This document shows positions 48,919 through 59,790 of a DNA stretch of 64,000 nucleotides, one piece after another. The DNA is from Chaetoderma sp. LZ-2023a (Eukaryota > Mollusca > Caudofoveata > Chaetodermatida > Chaetodermatidae), in contig CM067373.1 of NCBI GenBank assembly GCA_034401795.1, positions 85,414,521 through 85,478,520 on the forward strand. The letters run 5' to 3'. Below the pieces are notes generated by a model. That model was not told where the DNA came from. It saw only the letters and a program-made list of their open reading frames with translations, and did not search any database. Each line of letters begins with the position of its first letter. Within the stretch, counting starts at the first letter, position 1. Made by a program: the position numbers and the translations under genes.

Positions 48919-51234
48919 GCCATCTTGTGTATCAAAATGTGAGTTTATTGCGGCTATGCTCATCTTAAAAGAAATGTTGCGCGTGGCGGTTGGAATATGA
49001 CATTCTTCAGTTAAAAGGCAATGTTGATTGTAGCTTTCGGAAGTGTCCTCAACTCCCTGCTAAAATTTATTAGGTGGTAAAGACATAGAATTCGGTCAAC
49101 GTGTCAAACTATTATGAGCTAAAGACGGATTATGTCGGGTCATTTATGACGTCATGATTGTGACGTAATTCTTCAAGTCATGTAGTTGCTTATGACGTCA
49201 TATGACGTCATATGATAGATGGATAAACTTGGAAATGTCCATTTTGTTATTAAGAGATGTTTTCCTCTTGACATTCATTAAATATTTTAGGAGGTTACTG
49301 TAACAATAGAGCATGGATTGGCCTCTGCTAGCAAACAGTGTTGTTGCATACATATAACATTGTCTGATCTGTCTCTGTACTTTAGAATCTGTGATGACAA
49401 CGACTGAGTGAGAACCAATGATGCGTGATTATCATCAATCTCCGCCACAACTACATCATTCCATTATTCATTATTTGTCCATCAAGATCTCTTTCTACAT
49501 CTGTCTCCCGACATTTCATCATCCGCACATAATCGTCTTTGTCACTCGTGTGCTTAGATGAAATATCCCGCTCGATGATAAATATAAGATTTAGCTCCAG
49601 CCACCTGGTGGCCGATGCGTGTATATGACATGAATTCAAATTCTTACAAGGGATATTCTTGCATTATCTATGTATGTGGGGGTTTATTATAATTAATCGG
49701 CAATGGTCAAAGGCTAGTCACTGGTGGTTCTTTTCACTGACTGGTGATACAATATTCTAGATCTGGATATATCTATTTCACATTTTCTTTTTAATTTGCA
49801 GAGAGTCTAATATTGGAAATATCTATGTATTTTCTTGCTTTCTCTTTCTATCCATCCTACGGTTCCGTTCAAGTTGTTTCTCTCCCATATCGGTATTTAT
49901 GTTACGAGCTAGCTTGCTGTACATTCCCCTCATCAACAACCAATCAACAGGCCTTTCTTTTACAGTATTCACATGTCGCTAGGCGTAACAGATTTTTTGT
50001 TTCTCTCTCATCCCCTCACGCATCTACCCTCCCACACCATACCTCGTATACACCCACTGGACACACTATGGTAAAGTTGAACACCATTAAATTGTCTTTA
50101 GTGACAGTACAGCTCCTCATTCTCAAAAAAGGTGTTGCTCATTTTATCAACATAGCTTTCTAAATGAAGTTTTATGAACATAATACTTTGCGTCCATAAA
50201 CTGTTGTCACACTTATGGTGGTAGCCGTACTAACGCGTGCCATAATCTGCTGCTGGATCTATGAAGTTCTTTTTTTAAGTCTGCAGATCAGAATTTACTA
50301 GGGATACTTGCGACCCCGGGCATGATGAATGCGTTTCCGTAAATTGCCACTGAATCGATTAAGTAGGACTTAGCGGAGCATTTATCTGTGATTGGGTGTC
50401 TGTATGTATGCTTAGTGTATTCCGCGGCTGTAGTAGTAGAAACATCCTACATCTGCGATCAGTCCTTATTCGCTTTTGCCCACTGTGTCTTGTCTCCGCC
50501 GAAATCCTTAGCTTTCTCACGTCCATTCGTGACTTGAGTGTACCGAGTCCTCGTTTCTTGCGATCACTTCGTAGCACGCTTAGCATATTTATGCAATGAC
50601 ACGCAATGTGTCGATTCTTAGATGGTTTGAATGTTTACTCATTAATTAAGCATCTAGTGGCAATAGGAAATGGGCCTTTTCAGATTTAGCTATGTCCCGC
50701 CCATCTCTAGCTAAGCACCACCAACACTTTGCCCGTGTGGGAATCAATAGATCCCTGAAGACTCTGAATCTCAATTTCGAGAACACTATATTGAGCTTAT
50801 TGCCAGAAACATTAAGCACAAGATCGTGCATAGAGATCAAGAACATTAAAAGGAAAATATTGTCTAAAACAAGCTCAAATGTCATATTGTACTGAACAGA
50901 CATATTTTTCACTTGCAAACGTGGTCATTTTTCACGTCACAAATAATTTGCAAAAGTTGGCTTATAATAATTTTGGTGCTGTAAGATCTGATAAATTGTC
51001 TGCTGACTATTAGGCAGGACTGCAACAGCGCCCAGTCAAAATTAGTTTCAAAATATTCAACATTATGTTTATTAAATAGTAAAGACATAAAATTCGTACA
51101 ATAACGCTTAGTCCGTCATCAATTAAGCGTTCGTGACGAATTTATCTACGTCATTCATGTTGCCATTGATTATGATTGACGTCATTCATGACATCATTTA
51201 TTATGCGTAGGTGTTTATGGTAGCAGGCATCAAT

Positions 51235-52990
51235 TTTGTCTAGAGCTGATTTGGAGCTTCCCGGCATCTACAGATATGCGGCTTGAAGGATACGCAGGTT
51301 GCCTTGTATAAACGTAGTCTTTGTGTCAATGCCACCTTTGATTTACAAATCCCGAGCTTCTTGAAGTACTGGAAAGCTATGTTCCCTATGATGCAGCGGG
51401 CAGCAATATCAGCAATGAGCACAGGATCGTACCTTTCCTCCATGGTTCGCCGCCACGAAGCGGATCATCATTTTCTTCAGTTTCATGATTAGTAGATATG
51501 TAGCTGAACTCTGTTTTGGATTCATTAATAAAGAGATTCTTAATTTTTAGCTTGCTTGCAGCTATGGGAGAAATTTTTCAAGAGGTTTCTTTTCCTCGTC
51601 TATGAAGTCCGCGTCGTCGGCATATTCCATCTCTATCGAAATACCCAGTATGGACACTGGGGGTTTGGTATTGTGGAATTTTCTAGCACGGATTTCAATG
51701 CAGTGGCAGCGTAACAGGTAATGGGCAACTGCGTCGAAAGCGTGTGACATGTCAGTGCCCGTTTTGTTGAATTCCCGGTGCTTGGACATGACTACTGACA
51801 CTGGCAATGTCTGTGCAGATGCGTCCATGTTTAAAGCCACTTTGGCATGATCCGGTGAAGTCATCGATCTGGTCTTGGATGCAGCATAGAATAACATTGG
51901 ATAGGATTTTTAGTATGCTATTGAGGAGCACAATGGGACGCAGATTGGCTGGGAGCTATGTGGCCTCTTGGGCGTGGGTAGCGCGATATGTGTCACGGTG
52001 TACGTGCTCCTTGACCTACACCGTCGATGGGAAGGTAGTGTAGAAAGGATTAATTGACTAGGTACGTGATCGATTTTGAGCTAATGTCACTTACGTATTT
52101 GATTAGTTACTTGCTCAATGCTATCAGGTCCGGATGCACGCCCTTTTTTCAGGGATTTGAGCGCCTTCTCAAATTCTGCTGTGGTAATTGATGTTAGTAA
52201 TGGCATGGGGTCTCCTGAGAACGGTGTCATGGATCATCATAGTGCTCAGTGAACTGTTCCTTGAACCATTCTAGAATCGCCTTTGCTTTACCTTGGTCAG
52301 TCTCTATAAAGTGTCCATCAGATGTGTGTGCAGTGAGTGGTGGTGTGTAGTCCGTAACTCTCAGGGCTCTGGCTGCCAGAAACATTTTGTAGCAGTCATC
52401 TGTGGCTGTGAATTTATCTGCTAGGGAGTCTCGTTCTTGAATACCAAGATATGTTAAGGAGTCGATGATGTAGCGCGGAATGTTTTTGCCTTCCTTTCAT
52501 AGTTGCTGGTATGGCATTTATACATTAGGTAGAGAGTGTTCCCGTGCAGGCGTGTAACTGGCTTATGGTTAAGCCCTTCTATGCTGTGACGACATGAGTG
52601 TTTAAAGGTGGTGTTTGTAGGAAATAGGCTATTGGATCTCCTTTGCTGTTGTGCGTGCTCTCTCCTTACAATCCCATACATAAACCAAGTCCTGACTTTT
52701 TTCCGCATTGCCAAGTTTACCTATCCTGGAGTTAAAATATCCACACACCAACAGTTGCCATCTGGCTGGTATTGTAATGGCGGAACTCAATTCTGCTTAG
52801 AAGGAATCTAACATTGCTGGATTCTCTTCGGCTCTTTTGGTAGTTGGACCATATGAGTTCACTATGCGACACTTAGTGATGGTGCGTCTTCGCGTTGCCA
52901 GGTCGATGAACGCAACGCGATCACTAACGGATACAGAACTAATGGCAGGGAATCGTAATGTAGGCTAATCGTAATATGTGTGTACATCGG
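51235..52990 (-). pseudogene. YADD-type LINE, most complete copy (endonuclease to thumb)
   Basis: Minus-strand order: endonuclease text at about 52,930-52,700 (SYGPTTKRAEENPAM, then VCGYFNSRIGKLGNA, a GDFN box with Asp replaced by Tyr), linker (52,714-52,330; TSDGHFIETDQGKAK), then LRPIVLLNSILKILSNVIL and CQSGFKHGR (RT fingers, about 51,950-51,800). Then FDAVAHYLL, ISIEMEYADDADFIDEEK (YADD near 51,611-51,626) and the thumb block (51,443-51,240). Many frame breaks. The right boundary of the 8.4-kb unit (51,803) falls inside it, between the RT finger block and the palm. Confidence 0.7.
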
Positions 52991-54370
52991 ATCTAAATGC
53001 GTTTGAATAAATGTATACGCTTTTCCCCGGGATGTTTGCCGCTGTAATAGTACATAAAACGTGTTTACATGTCGCCAAAGAAAGATATTCTCTTTACTAG
53101 GCTAATCAAATTCCAATAGATATCCTTATTCTATGAATGAGAGGAAGATGCAGCGGCGGTTAGCGCACTGGTGTTCATGGCCAACAAATTGGGTTAGTGT
53201 CTCGAGATGTGACTATCTCGGCATGTTCGAAATCATGGGACATCGAAAACAGAAGTCCTATATAATCTACCCACACGAATACCCTAACTAAACCTCGTTT
53301 GCCAATGTGGTGGAAAAGCAGCCATACTGGTAAGACTAAGCTGTTGCGTATTTTGAACTTAATTTCTCTGGAGACTGTTGTTGCCCACGTACGAACATGT
53401 ACACGCCGGGCATAAAAGAGGAATCAATTTCTAGCTATGCCCAGCTCATTTTCTAGTTTTTGAATTGATGTACAACTTTGAAACCTGAATTCCCAGAATC
53501 TAAATTTCAAATTATATATAGACAGCAAGATTGTCTAAGAAAAGTAAATTCACAATAACCCAAAGCCTTATTATATCATAAATGGTTTGTTTGTATCTGC
53601 GTTGTGATGCTGAAACCCCTTTGACCACTGAAATAACAGCTTTCCAAAGTCAATTCCATTTCATACGTTACCGGGTGTATATTCTGGAAACAAAATTATT
53701 GTCAATTGCCATGCCTGTTGGTGTCTAATTTGGCAGTAGTTGTATCGTGCATGTTTCAAAACCATTGTGAAATGTACACCAAACTTTCTTCTACTGACCT
53801 TGTAACAATTATATTTGGCTTAGTGTTTAATAGGGTTAATATTACAGATATGTCATGTGTCAGTTTGTGAAATCATAATTAAAACAAACAATATTAAATA
53901 TAATCTTTAAAAAAAATGTTACATTTTCTATAGTGCTTTTTCATTCAAGATGTAATGGGTTAAATTGCGTATACATGATATGTTAATTCCCACATCTAAA
54001 ATCAAACAAAATAGAAAACTTGCAAGATAAATTGAAGACTATATGATTTCAAACCACAACTATTGTGGTTCGAAATCTTCAAATGCAGGTGCAAATGTAA
54101 ATACTTGAAAAAAATATTTAAATGCATTTAAATGCAAATGAATTTGTATTTGAACCCAGGTCTGATAAGACGATATGCTGAGCTAAACCAAAAACATACC
54201 CGATGAAAATAGTTTTATACCAATAGCAGATTGACCTTGAACTTTGACCGCGTGACGTCAATATCACAGTGCTCCACCCCCTTGCTAAAAGTAATCATGT
54301 GTCCAAGTATCGTCCCAATAGAATGAAGCCATGCTGAGATATAAGACAACATGTTGAGCTACACCTAAAC
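52991..54370. other. Spacer with a MITE relic; no gene recognised
   Basis: AT-rich. A weak MITE relic lies at about 53,339-53,460 (ATTTTGAACTTAATTTCTCT, then TTTCTAGCTATGCCCAGCTC). A tRNA-like stretch at 53,155-53,250 was judged too weak. Otherwise nothing on either strand. Confidence 0.4.
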
Positions 54371-54384
54371 CTTAGCCGAGGTTG

Positions 54385-54465
54385 GATGCAGACAGACAGA
54401 CTGACAGTCCAACCAACCAAACGACCAACGGACCGACCAACCGACAAACTGACAGATCGACCAAA
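54385..54465. repeat. (ACCG/ACCA)n-type degenerate tetranucleotide
   Basis: CAGACAGACTGACAGTCC passes into CCAACCAACC, GACCAACGGACCGACC text. Low-complexity and open in several frames; not coding. Confidence 0.6.
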
Positions 54466-54578
54466 AATAAAACCCATTCTGTACAAATTGATAGTCGTTA
54501 CATACTTATATACATGATACGCATAATAAATATAAATTTTCAACTGAACATGCCAACACAGCAAAATACAACTTATTT

Positions 54579-54930
54579 TCACAGAAATGGGCAGACGCGT
54601 GATGTTGCCGCATTGCAGCAGCTCCCGAACTTCGCATCATAGCTTTTTATGCCACAACATGCTGGCTGTATGCCTGATCGACGGCTGATGTTGCCACGAC
54701 AGCACATACTGAACTTAGCATCATAAGCGTTGGCTGAACAGCAGGCAGGCTGTATGCCTGATCTTCGTCTGATGGTCCCAGAACAGCACAGACTGAATTT
54801 AGCATCGTAAGCGCGGGTTGAACAGCAGGCGGGCCGTATGCCTGCTCTCCGTCTGATGGTCCCAGAACAGCACATACTGAATTTAGCATCATAATTACGG
54901 TTTGCACAACAGGCGGGTTGAATACCTGAT
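54579..54930 (-). CDS. Galaxin-like protein, terminal exon (four Cys-Cys repeats)
   Basis: The minus strand shows an acceptor TTTTATTCTTTTAG ending at 54,931, then an open frame to a TGA at 54,579-54,581. It encodes four repeats of exactly 28 residues (84 bp), each with a PACC near its start, an AYDAKFS core, a second CC, then GTIRRR-GI. Dicysteine repeats of this kind (PACCG-x-AYD...CC-G) are the hallmark of galaxin, a secreted matrix protein of corals with relatives in other invertebrates. The intron splits an AG|A Arg codon, and each repeat contains AGATCAGG-like text at the same place, consistent with internal repeat duplication in frame. Periodicity and conserved cysteines argue for real coding. 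The last repeat changes to CCNAATSRVCPFL before the stop. Upstream exons would lie at higher coordinates and were not found, so the gene is partial in this window or its exons are outside it. Confidence 0.6.
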
Positions 54931-55074
54931 CTAAAAGAATAAAAATACGGAATTGCTGATGGGATTTTACTTATGTGTTATTTAAGGCAGAGGTCACAAT
55001 CAAAATACGCAATGAATGACGTATCTAAGTCCGTCATGAACCCTTAAGAGGCAGTCAAGTGTATGACTTGTATA

Positions 55075-55265
55075 CCTTTCCAATTTAATAAACATTTATT
55101 TGAATATTTTGAAACTAATTCGACTGGGTGCTGTTGCTGCGCCTTATCTGTATAGTTACCATGATATTGTGATTCTGAGAATTCAGGGTTCGCTCGATCG
55201 CAGCACGGCTAAAGCCTGGGCGAGCTGAGCTCACCGAGACATTGGCGGGGCATAGCTAAAAGTGG
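55075..55265 (-). mobile_element. Foldback MITE, partial, reverse orientation
   Basis: GAATATTTTGAAACTAATTC and GGTGCTGTTGCTGC arm, then a block ending GGCGGGGCATAGCTAAAA, the inverse of the family left end. The right half is missing. Confidence 0.55.
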
Positions 55266-55311
55266 ATTCATCCATTGATCTTTTTTCGAGGCTTTCATTA
55301 AATGGACACCT

Positions 55312-55710
55312 CCAGTTTATTCATCCATCATCCGACGTCATATGACGTCGTAATCAACTAAGTAACGTGTATGATGACGTCATAATTAATTATGGAATGA
55401 ATGACTCGATTTAGTCAGTATTTTACGCTTAATATCCCGAAACGTTGTACGAATTGTATGGCTTTAGCATTTAATAAATATGCTATTGGATATTTTGAAA
55501 CTAATTTGACTGGGCTCTGTTGCTGCCATATGCAACAATAGCACCTAGTCGAATTAGTTTCGAAATATTCAACAGCTTACCTGTACAGTTTTCTGGGAAT
55601 TACAAGGCAGGGAGTTCAGAGATCCATCGATCCCAACACGAGCGAGGTGTGGGTGGCGCTTAGCTAGTGATAGGCGGGGCATAGCTAAAACTGAAACGGT
55701 TCATTGTAAC
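55312..55710 (-). mobile_element. Foldback MITE, full length, reverse orientation
   Basis: AATGGACACCTCCAGTTTAT, TCATCCATCATC, GACGTCATATGACGTC, GATGACGTCATAATT, CATTTAATAAATATGC, both palindrome arms (about 55,485-55,580), ATCGATCCCAACACGAGCG, and the end GGCATAGCTAAAACTGAAAC-GGTTCATT. All blocks are in order. One of the best copies for defining the termini. Confidence 0.75.
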
Positions 55711-55789
55711 ACAAGGTTTCAATTTACATCATTTTGGCAGTAATTAAAATAAGTCTAAGTAAGGGTACAAATACTATTCATACACAATA

Positions 55790-55875
55790 CGGATGAAGTG
55801 GCTAAGAAACTCGAGAACATGAAAGTTGACAAGTCAGTATGTCCAGGTGGTGTTCACCTTCAGACATCTGAGTGA
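55790..55875 (+). pseudogene. Short LINE RT fragment
   Basis: The frame from about 55,793 reads DEVAKKLENMKVDKSVCPGG then VHLQTSE and a stop. This corresponds to the 'V-KLxxLKxxKSxGPDGIHPR' block at the start of CR1/RTE-type RT domains, with P-D changed to C-P-G-G. Only about 85 bp of coding similarity remains. An (ATT)n tract follows at 56,057. Confidence 0.55.
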
Positions 55876-56055
55876 TATGTTTATATAGATATGTAGCATT
55901 TTGTATATAAAGCTAAATAGTAACTGGGAGGGTCAACTTGTGGATCGCAATGAGGATTGTATAGATAATGAAAATTGGTGATTGGTTTTTTTTGCATTTG
56001 CTGCATGGGGAACTGTATAGCTATACATATTGATTTAAAATTAATATTTCATTTT

Positions 56056-56056
<1 letters not shown>

Positions 56057-56103
<47 letters not shown>

Positions 56104-56105
56104 GT
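56057..56105. repeat. (ATT)n microsatellite
   Basis: About 16 ATT units. Its position after a plus-strand RT fragment suggests a LINE 3' tail, but the orientation cannot be settled. Confidence 0.85.
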
Positions 56106-56445
56106 ATATTTATACATGCTATGAAAGATTTGAAAATATACTAAAATCAATTAAAAGGAAAAAATAAAGAATGAAATATGAAGGTATTGTACACTCATAT
56201 GAAACCGGTGAATGTCTGACACAAGGGATCGCAATGTGTATCCCCGGTGTGTGTCGGACTGCCACCACACTTTCCGGCTGAAAGTGGTGTTCTGAATAAG
56301 CAGCCTGGTTTATTATAAATTAAAGCGAATTCTTTCTAATAGAAAGGTATGTTGTATGATAGGTCATTGTGACCTGGATTTATAATCGCCAGGTGAAGAT
56401 ATATGTGTATGGTTTGTTGCTGTGGGTTCGATATGATGCCCGTGT

Positions 56446-56482
56446 GTGTGTGCGCGCGTGTGTGCGTGTGTACGTGTGTACG

Positions 56483-56530
<48 letters not shown>

Positions 56531-56531
56531 T
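56446..56531. repeat. (GTGY)n / (GTGC)n microsatellite
   Basis: GTGTGTGCGC passes into about twelve GTGC units. Same unit as the arrays at 22,915 and within the 8.4-kb units. It produces Cys-Val-Arg-Ala reading frames on the plus strand and Thr-His-Ala-Arg frames on the minus, all artefacts. Confidence 0.9.
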
Positions 56532-56756
56532 GTGGGGATGTGCACGTGAGGTGTATGGTGACAGTGAGTGCATGTTGGGAGTGGTGCATGTATGGATGCT
56601 TGTGGATGCGTGTGTGCTTGCATGTGTTGATGTGTGCGTACTGTCATCAGTCTCTCTTAATACGTGTGCCATCAGAGGACCTGTCATTTTTTAAACCTCG
56701 CTAAGCGAAGTTATCATCACTTGGAGGAACTGATACAGATAGAAGGATATGCGGAT

Positions 56757-57169
56757 AATGGTCCTTTCGGGTTTTAGCTATGCCCCGCCCATCTCTATCT
56801 AAGCTCCACCCACACCTCGCTCGTGTTGGGATCGATCGATCTCGGAACACCCTGACTATCAAGTTCCAAAAAACTACACAGGTAAGCTGTTGAATATTTT
56901 GAAACTAATTTGACTGGGGGCTGATGCTGCCTAAGACAGCAACAGCGCCCAATCAAATTAGTTTCAAAATATTCTACAACATGTTTATTAAATAGCAAAG
57001 AATTACAAAGACATACAATTCATACAACCTGTCGGACTTTTTTAGATTTGATGACTGTCTATATGGAACCCTTTCTGACGTAAAGATTGTGACGTCATCA
57101 TACACGCACTAAGCTGATTATGACGTCATGCGAGGTCAGATGGTGGATGGATACTCTGGAAAGGTGAAT
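56757..57169 (+). mobile_element. Foldback MITE, best plus-strand copy
   Basis: AATGGTCCTTTCGGGTTTTA, GCTATGCCCCGCCCATCTCT, CTCGCTCGTGTTGGGATCGA, a complete palindrome (GAATATTTTGAAACTAATTT at about 56,893; AAATTAGTTTCAAAATATTC at about 56,955), TGTTTATTAAATAGCAAAGA, two TGACGTCA octamers (about 57,090 and 57,120) and the end GGATGGATACTCTGGAAAGGT. About 410 bp, no coding capacity. A short duplicated AATTACAAAG-type insertion lies near 57,003. Confidence 0.75.
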
Positions 57170-57483
57170 TACACGCAAACGCATGTGGCGTGAAATCCCT
57201 CAAAACAGCACTCTTTTCAACCAGCTCACTATTAGCACGTCTCCTCGAGCGACCAAAGCGGGTGGCCCCTCAGAAAAAAGGCTGCAATGAGCGCCGTTCT
57301 ATTTGCACGCATACGTTTGCGAATTTGCGTTCGTTGATGATAGACGTGTTTTAGATTAGTGTAAATTGCGTCCATTATTGCGTTTGCGACAAAATTAGAT
57401 TGCTTAAGTGAGACTAGAGTTTAAAGAACAGTGTTATTCGATAGTTCCTTTCTTTAAACTATTTTAAACATTTTCCGTTTGAG

Positions 57484-57832
57484 GTTCGTTCGCGTGCATC
57501 AAGCACTAGCTTTTCCGCCAGTAAAATCGTTGTTCTTGTCGGCCATTAGTGTTGTCTTGTTCGTTTCTATTTGGCGCCAATTTTCGAAAACAAAGCTTTT
57601 TATTTTTACGTTTATTTGCTGTGCTCCCCGAGTCGTAACTATAAGGTATTGTTATTAAATTATTTTAATAAATTTCGTAATTTTAAAACCTGTTTAAACC
57701 TTTTTGATCAATTTTCTTTTGGATGTTCGTCTGCGTGCTTTAAAACACTAGATTTTTCGCCATTCAAACAGCCGCATTTGTCGGCCATTAGTGCTAGTCT
57801 TGATCGGTTTCGACACCAATTTTCGAAAAAAA
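57484..57832 (+). promoter_or_regulatory. LINE 5'UTR tandem monomers (period about 241 bp)
   Basis: GCACTAGCTTTTCCGCC...TGTCGGCCATTAGTGTTGTC...CCAATTTTCGAAAA (57,484-57,592) recurs as CACTAGATTTTTCGCC...TGTCGGCCATTAGTGCTAGTC...CCAATTTTCGAAAA (57,725-57,832). Tandem 5' monomers act as internal promoters in some LINEs. That role here is inference from position; no pol II core motif was identified with confidence. Confidence 0.5.
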
Positions 57833-58092
57833 AATTTGAAATCTTCCTTTCAGTGCTTAGTTGGAATTTTCGCGAATTTTACCGAAGGGGATGACACAGC
57901 ACTGGTATACTGGTAACGTTTACTAGGCATATTCTACCTCTTCTCTCTACACTTCCACCTTTCACAGCCTACTCTACTCATCTCCTTAACACATTAATCC
58001 TACTGCATTCTATCCTATCTCTCATACTGTACCTACTAAATTTTCCTACTACACACTACCTTCTAAATAATCCACACCGTTGGGCAAGCAAC

Positions 58093-59788
58093 ATGGAGGA
58101 AGCTGACTTCCTCAAACAGCTTCCTGTAGTGGCGCATGATACTGGTGGTGGTCAACTGGACACAGCCAACTCGGCGCCAAATGGTGGCAAAGACAATGAC
58201 GAAGTGGCAATGGATGAGTTCACCCACGAACAGGTGGCCCAGCAAGTGGTGATCCTGGAGAGCAATCTCCAGAACACACCACAAAGCACCCCTAAGAAGG
58301 GTGGTGATACACCAGGCCCCAAAAGGAAGAGGATGGTCGGGGTGTTAGAGGAGGGGGAGGATGTGGGAGGAAGGGAAGGCACTCCCAGCAAGAGGTCTCG
58401 GGACAAGGGGGCCTCCCCAGCGGGAGGGAGAGACCAAACCACCGCGCAGAGCGGGGGTTCCCCGGGTGGTGCGTCCAGTAGGGAAGGGAGGGAGGTGGGA
58501 CATAAGGGGGGGGGGGGGGCAGAGAGATGGTACCCAATGAAGGAGGGTCAGGGTCAAGGGACTCGCGGGAGATGATTTTGCGGGGTTAACCCGCATGGTA
58601 ATCTATAGGTTGCTGTATGCCATGGTGGGCATGCTGGCAGGCCTAGACAAAAGGGACGGGGAGGTTTTGGTAACCTCCACCAGTGAAGGGCAGTTCCAGA
58701 AGCTGCTGAAAATCACAACGATAGGCAGCCACGTGGTGTCTATTGAAGAATACACCACCAAAAACACAAGACTAAGTAAAGCGGTAGGTGTCATATCGGG
58801 AGTCCCAAGGGACTTCACGAATGACGACATAAAAGAAGAACTGAATGCCCAGGGGGAACGCAAAGTGGAATGGGTGGGCCGGATTGGCGGAACAGCCAGA
58901 CCGACTTATGCAGTGAAACTGGTTTTCAACTCAGACGCACTGCCAAGTAAGGTTAAACTGGGATGGATGACTTTCAAAGTCAAACCATACATCCCAGAGC
59001 CCGTCAGATGCTTCAGATGCCACCTGCTGGGTCACGTGGCAAAGCACTGCAGGAACAAAGCCAGCGCATGCGTCAACTGTGGAGGGAACCACAAACGCGA
59101 GGACTGCCAGCAGACCCCCCACTGTAGAAATTGCAAGGGTAACCACAGTGCTGCATATCGCGGATGCCCGGCTTTGCAAAAAGCCAAGGACATCCTCAAG
59201 GTTAAAACAACAGAGCAGGTCTCATACGGGGAGGCCAAGAAGAGGGTTACCCAGCAAATAAGCAGGGGAACTGAACAGCCAGCCGGAATACCAGCACCTG
59301 GACCAGCCACACCTCTGGAAAGAACAGCATGGCAGAAAAGGGCTAAATCCGTAAGGAGGAAGCTGGCCACCCCCAAGAGGGACTGGTCAGTGATGAGACA
59401 CCAGGGAAAAGGGGAGGAGGCTCCTACTGAGCCACCCACAATAGAGACGGCCACGCCCACCCTCCCGCTTGGGAGTCCGGCCAGCAAAGCCTGTAAACAG
59501 GCCAAAAGGCAAACAAAAACGCCTAAAAAACCCGCCTGCAAAGGGCTGAAAGTCATAAGCAGGAGCAGGGCCCGAACGGCCGAGATCACCAGAGGGACAC
59601 CAACGAGCGAGGTAAGACCCACCCCGATTGTTGGAGAGCATAAAATTGTTCTAAATGTCCAAACTTTCAGACTGATCATAGAGACGATCATATCATCAGT
59701 TTGCATTGGTAACGAGGCAGCAAGGAACAAGGTCGATGTCGACGGTCTCGTTGCGAAATTCGTAGAACTTTGTTCCTCATCAAACTAA
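58093..59788 (+). CDS. LINE ORF1, nucleic-acid-binding protein with three CCHC knuckles (one frameshift)
   Basis: The ATG at 58,093 opens a charged, Gly/Pro-rich N-terminal part to 58,575. The frame then shifts by one somewhere in 58,541-58,575 and continues from GDDFAGLTRMV to the stop at 59,786-59,788. The second part has a compact domain (VGVISGVPRDFTNDDIKEEL, an RRM-like stretch), then CFRCHLLGHVAKHC, CVNCGGNHKREDC and CRNCKGNHSAAYRGC, three zinc knuckles, then a basic Lys/Arg-rich tail. ORF1 proteins coat LINE RNA and act as chaperones. A 14-G run (58,506-58,519) lies just upstream and could hold compensating indels or a sequencing error. The stop comes just before the ORF2 ATG. Confidence 0.8.
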
Positions 59789-59790
59789 TC

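Larger units (their letters stand above)
43405..51803 (+). repeat. 8.4-kb tandem unit, copy 3 (about 8399 bp)
   Basis: Third copy, offset 8390 at its start and 8397-8398 further in. At 51,803 the sequence does not return to the PLE but continues into the rest of the LINE (CTGGCAATGTCTG), giving the original right flank of the amplified segment. Own differences include Ala to Val near 45,590, Gly to Cys near 49,915, TTGC for TTTC near 48,180 and an extra C in CATTCCGTCAT near 46,340. Confidence 0.95.

Noticed and set aside
26656-51803. Interpretation of the triplication as purely an assembly stutter
   Set aside because: Not fully excluded, but shared variants between copies 2 and 3, copy-private substitutions and different repeat lengths fit real copies better.
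53155-53250. tRNA-like stretch (GGTTAGCGCACTGG ... GTTCGAAAT)
   Set aside because: A-box and B-box words are only partly right, spacing is long and no cloverleaf closes; kept out of the feature list.
58152-59730. Minus-strand open frames opposite the LINE ORF1 (up to 232 codons)
   Set aside because: They mirror the GC-rich coding strand of ORF1 and have no similarity of their own.
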